Of a stretch of DNA of 26,648 nt, positions 13,701 to 16,700 are shown in pieces (positions within the stretch are counted from its first letter, which is position 1; every line of letters begins with the position of its first letter). The notes under the pieces were generated by a model. It worked only from the letters and a program-made list of their open reading frames with translations, did no database searches and was not told where the DNA came from. The stretch is taken from positions 1 to 26,648 of the IMG/VR virus record IMGVR_UViG_3300042924_002253. The stretch is one strand, 5' to 3'. This DNA is from a virus. A program made the position numbers and the translations under genes.

Positions 13701-16700
13701 ATAATACTTCAGTTTCAAAATCAACACCAACTGCAATTAGTACACTAATTAACCCTCCAAGATTATTACAAACAAATAATTCATTCTATATGAATGGTGG
13801 TGGAACTTATATAAAAATAGCTGATGATACCAACAGATCAAATACATTATATCCACAACTTCGACCAAGTGGTGATTTTACATTAGAGATGTGGGTTTAT
13901 TTAACTGCGAACAATACAAGTATTGGTTCTTTATATACATATGGATCATCCATGTATTGGCCAGGAGCTCCTACATCTAGTATTGGAATACAATTAGAAT
14001 ATAATTTAGGTAGAATTTATATTAGATCAACGGGTGCAACATATACTGCAAATTTCCCTGCAAATAGAACGTTAGAAACCAATAGATGGTATCATATTGC
14101 ATTAGTTAGAAATTCAAACACTCTGACTGCTTATGTTGATGGTCAAGCAGGAGCTTCAGTATCAAGTGCAACAGGAAGAATTGATCCTATAGCTGCAGAT
14201 TATCGTGATAGCAATACTGCAATATGGCTATCCATTAAAAGTTTTCCTGAAGGTCCGGGCGGTAGAACTTATTCTACCAATTATTATAATCAAATTAGAT
14301 TTGTATCAAATTCGGCAGTATATACAGCTAATTTTACACCATCAACATCTGAATTAGGAAATATTACAAATACACAATTATTAATTAAACAAAAAGCTAA
14401 CACATTATATGATGCGTCAAATAATTCATTTATAGTGTATAATAAAAATGGTTCAAATTTTGATAGTGGATCTGAATTTAATAATCCTGCAGGTGCAATA
14501 TTTGCAACTTCATTTTCTCCATTTAGTAACCCTCTTTCAGCAAATGCTATTTTTGTAACCGCAGGAGGAAACTCATCAGCTTACATCTCTAACACAAATA
14601 TATTGATGGTTTGGGGTGAAGGAAACTATGGACAATTAGGGACAAACACAACAATAACAAGAGTTTTACCATCAGCAGTAGGTGATGAAACTTGGAAATT
14701 TATTAATTTTGGTAAATCTGCATTGCATACTAGCGCAATTACGACCTCTAATATTATATACACATGGGGTTATAATCTTTATGGCCAACTAGGAGATGGT
14801 ACAACTGTAAGCAAATCTACGCCTGTATTAACAAATTTATCAACTTTAGAGATGTCCGAATCATCTTTAGGACAATTTCACTCTGTAGCAAAATCGGCTA
14901 ATAATAATGTGTTTGCATGGGGTTATAATGCTTTTGGTCAACTTGGAGATGGTTCGTTTACCAATAGATCCAGACCGGTTAAAATTGGAAATATATCTTT
15001 AAGAACAAATGATACAAATTATAATTCTATTAGATATTATAGTTCTCAAAAACATACTGCATACTTTAATGTAACAGGATTATCTGTAAGTCCAAGTAGA
15101 AGTTTAACAGTTGAATGTTTTGTTTATTTAAGAGATGAAGATATTGGAGGTCCTATTGTTACACATATTAATAATGGATCACTACAAAATGCTTTATTTT
15201 TATCTTTAACTTCATCTGCAAATACTTCTACTCCAAGTTCTTCCACATCGGTTGATAACTTATACCCATGGGTAGGATATTGTACAAACACAAATAGCCC
15301 CTCAACAAATTGGTTTGGCGTTGGAGCTTTAAATCCTATAACAAAAAATGTTTGGCATCATATTGCCGGCGTCTATAGTGCAAATACAGGAGAAATTTCT
15401 ATTTATGTTAATGGTACTAAAGACAATTCTATAACAAGAAACTGGGGCAGTTATACGACCGAAGCTGGACAACAATTTAGATTAGGAAGAAATGATCAAT
15501 CGAGCGTTAATGATGCAATCACTTTTAAAGGTAATATATCAAACTTTAGATTGATATTAGGAAACACTTTACCTTATTTTGGTTCTACATATACAGTACC
15601 TACTGCTCCATTAACATCTACTTCTGGCGGCAATACAATTTTTGTTTCCGCACAATCAGATAGATTTGTTGATAATTCAAATGGTACATATCAACTTATA
15701 CCAGAGATTATTTCTGGCACCTTTAATCCACAAATAACAGGTGAAAATCCATTTACAACACAATATACACCATTAAGTGATACTATGACTGTTGGTGCTG
15801 GAAGATTTTATAGTGGTGCCGTTACAAATGCTGGACAATTGTTCATGTGGGGATACAATGGTCTTGGTTACTTAGCCAACAATTCTACAGAAACATTAGA
15901 ATATCCAGAAAAAATAATTGGCACAACAACTTGGAGTAAAATATCATTAGGTGAAGAAGCAGTAACAGCCGTAGCATCAAATGGTTCTATATTTACTTGG
16001 GGTTCTGGCCAACAAGATGAATTTCAAAGCTATTTTGCAACTTATCAATTAGGTGATGGCACAAGTTATAGATCAACGCCATCAATGATTAGTTCGACAA
16101 ATGAAAATTCTGCATATTTTGTGTATGATTCATGGATTTATATAAGTGCTGGTGCCAATAACATTGCAGCCATTACAACATCCAACACTTTATATACATG
16201 GGGAAATAATATATTTGGGCAAATTGGTGATGGAACAACTCTATCTAGATCAAATCCTGCACAAATTTCTTCATCATGGAAAGCAGTGAGTGTTGGTGGT
16301 TCACATATGATTGCTGTTGATTACACCAATAAATTATATGCTTGGGGTAATAATAGATTTGGTCAAGTTGGTGACGGTTCAACAATTAACAAATCATTTC
16401 CTGTTGCTGTTGCACTTACATATAGTACATCTGTATTAAATCCTGGATTAAATAACTCAATATATTTTGATGGAAATTTAGACTATGCCGATACTAATGC
16501 AAATTCATCAACTGTAATTGGCACAAATGATTATACAATTGAAGCATGGATTTATCCTACTGCTAGTGCTAATACATTTAATCCGTCTCAATACGTATTT
16601 TCAAATGATGAATTAACTGCTAATTATAATAATAGTACAAGAAGAATTGATTTTACAAATGTAGGAGCTTTTGATATATTTGGAACAGAACAATTAACAG

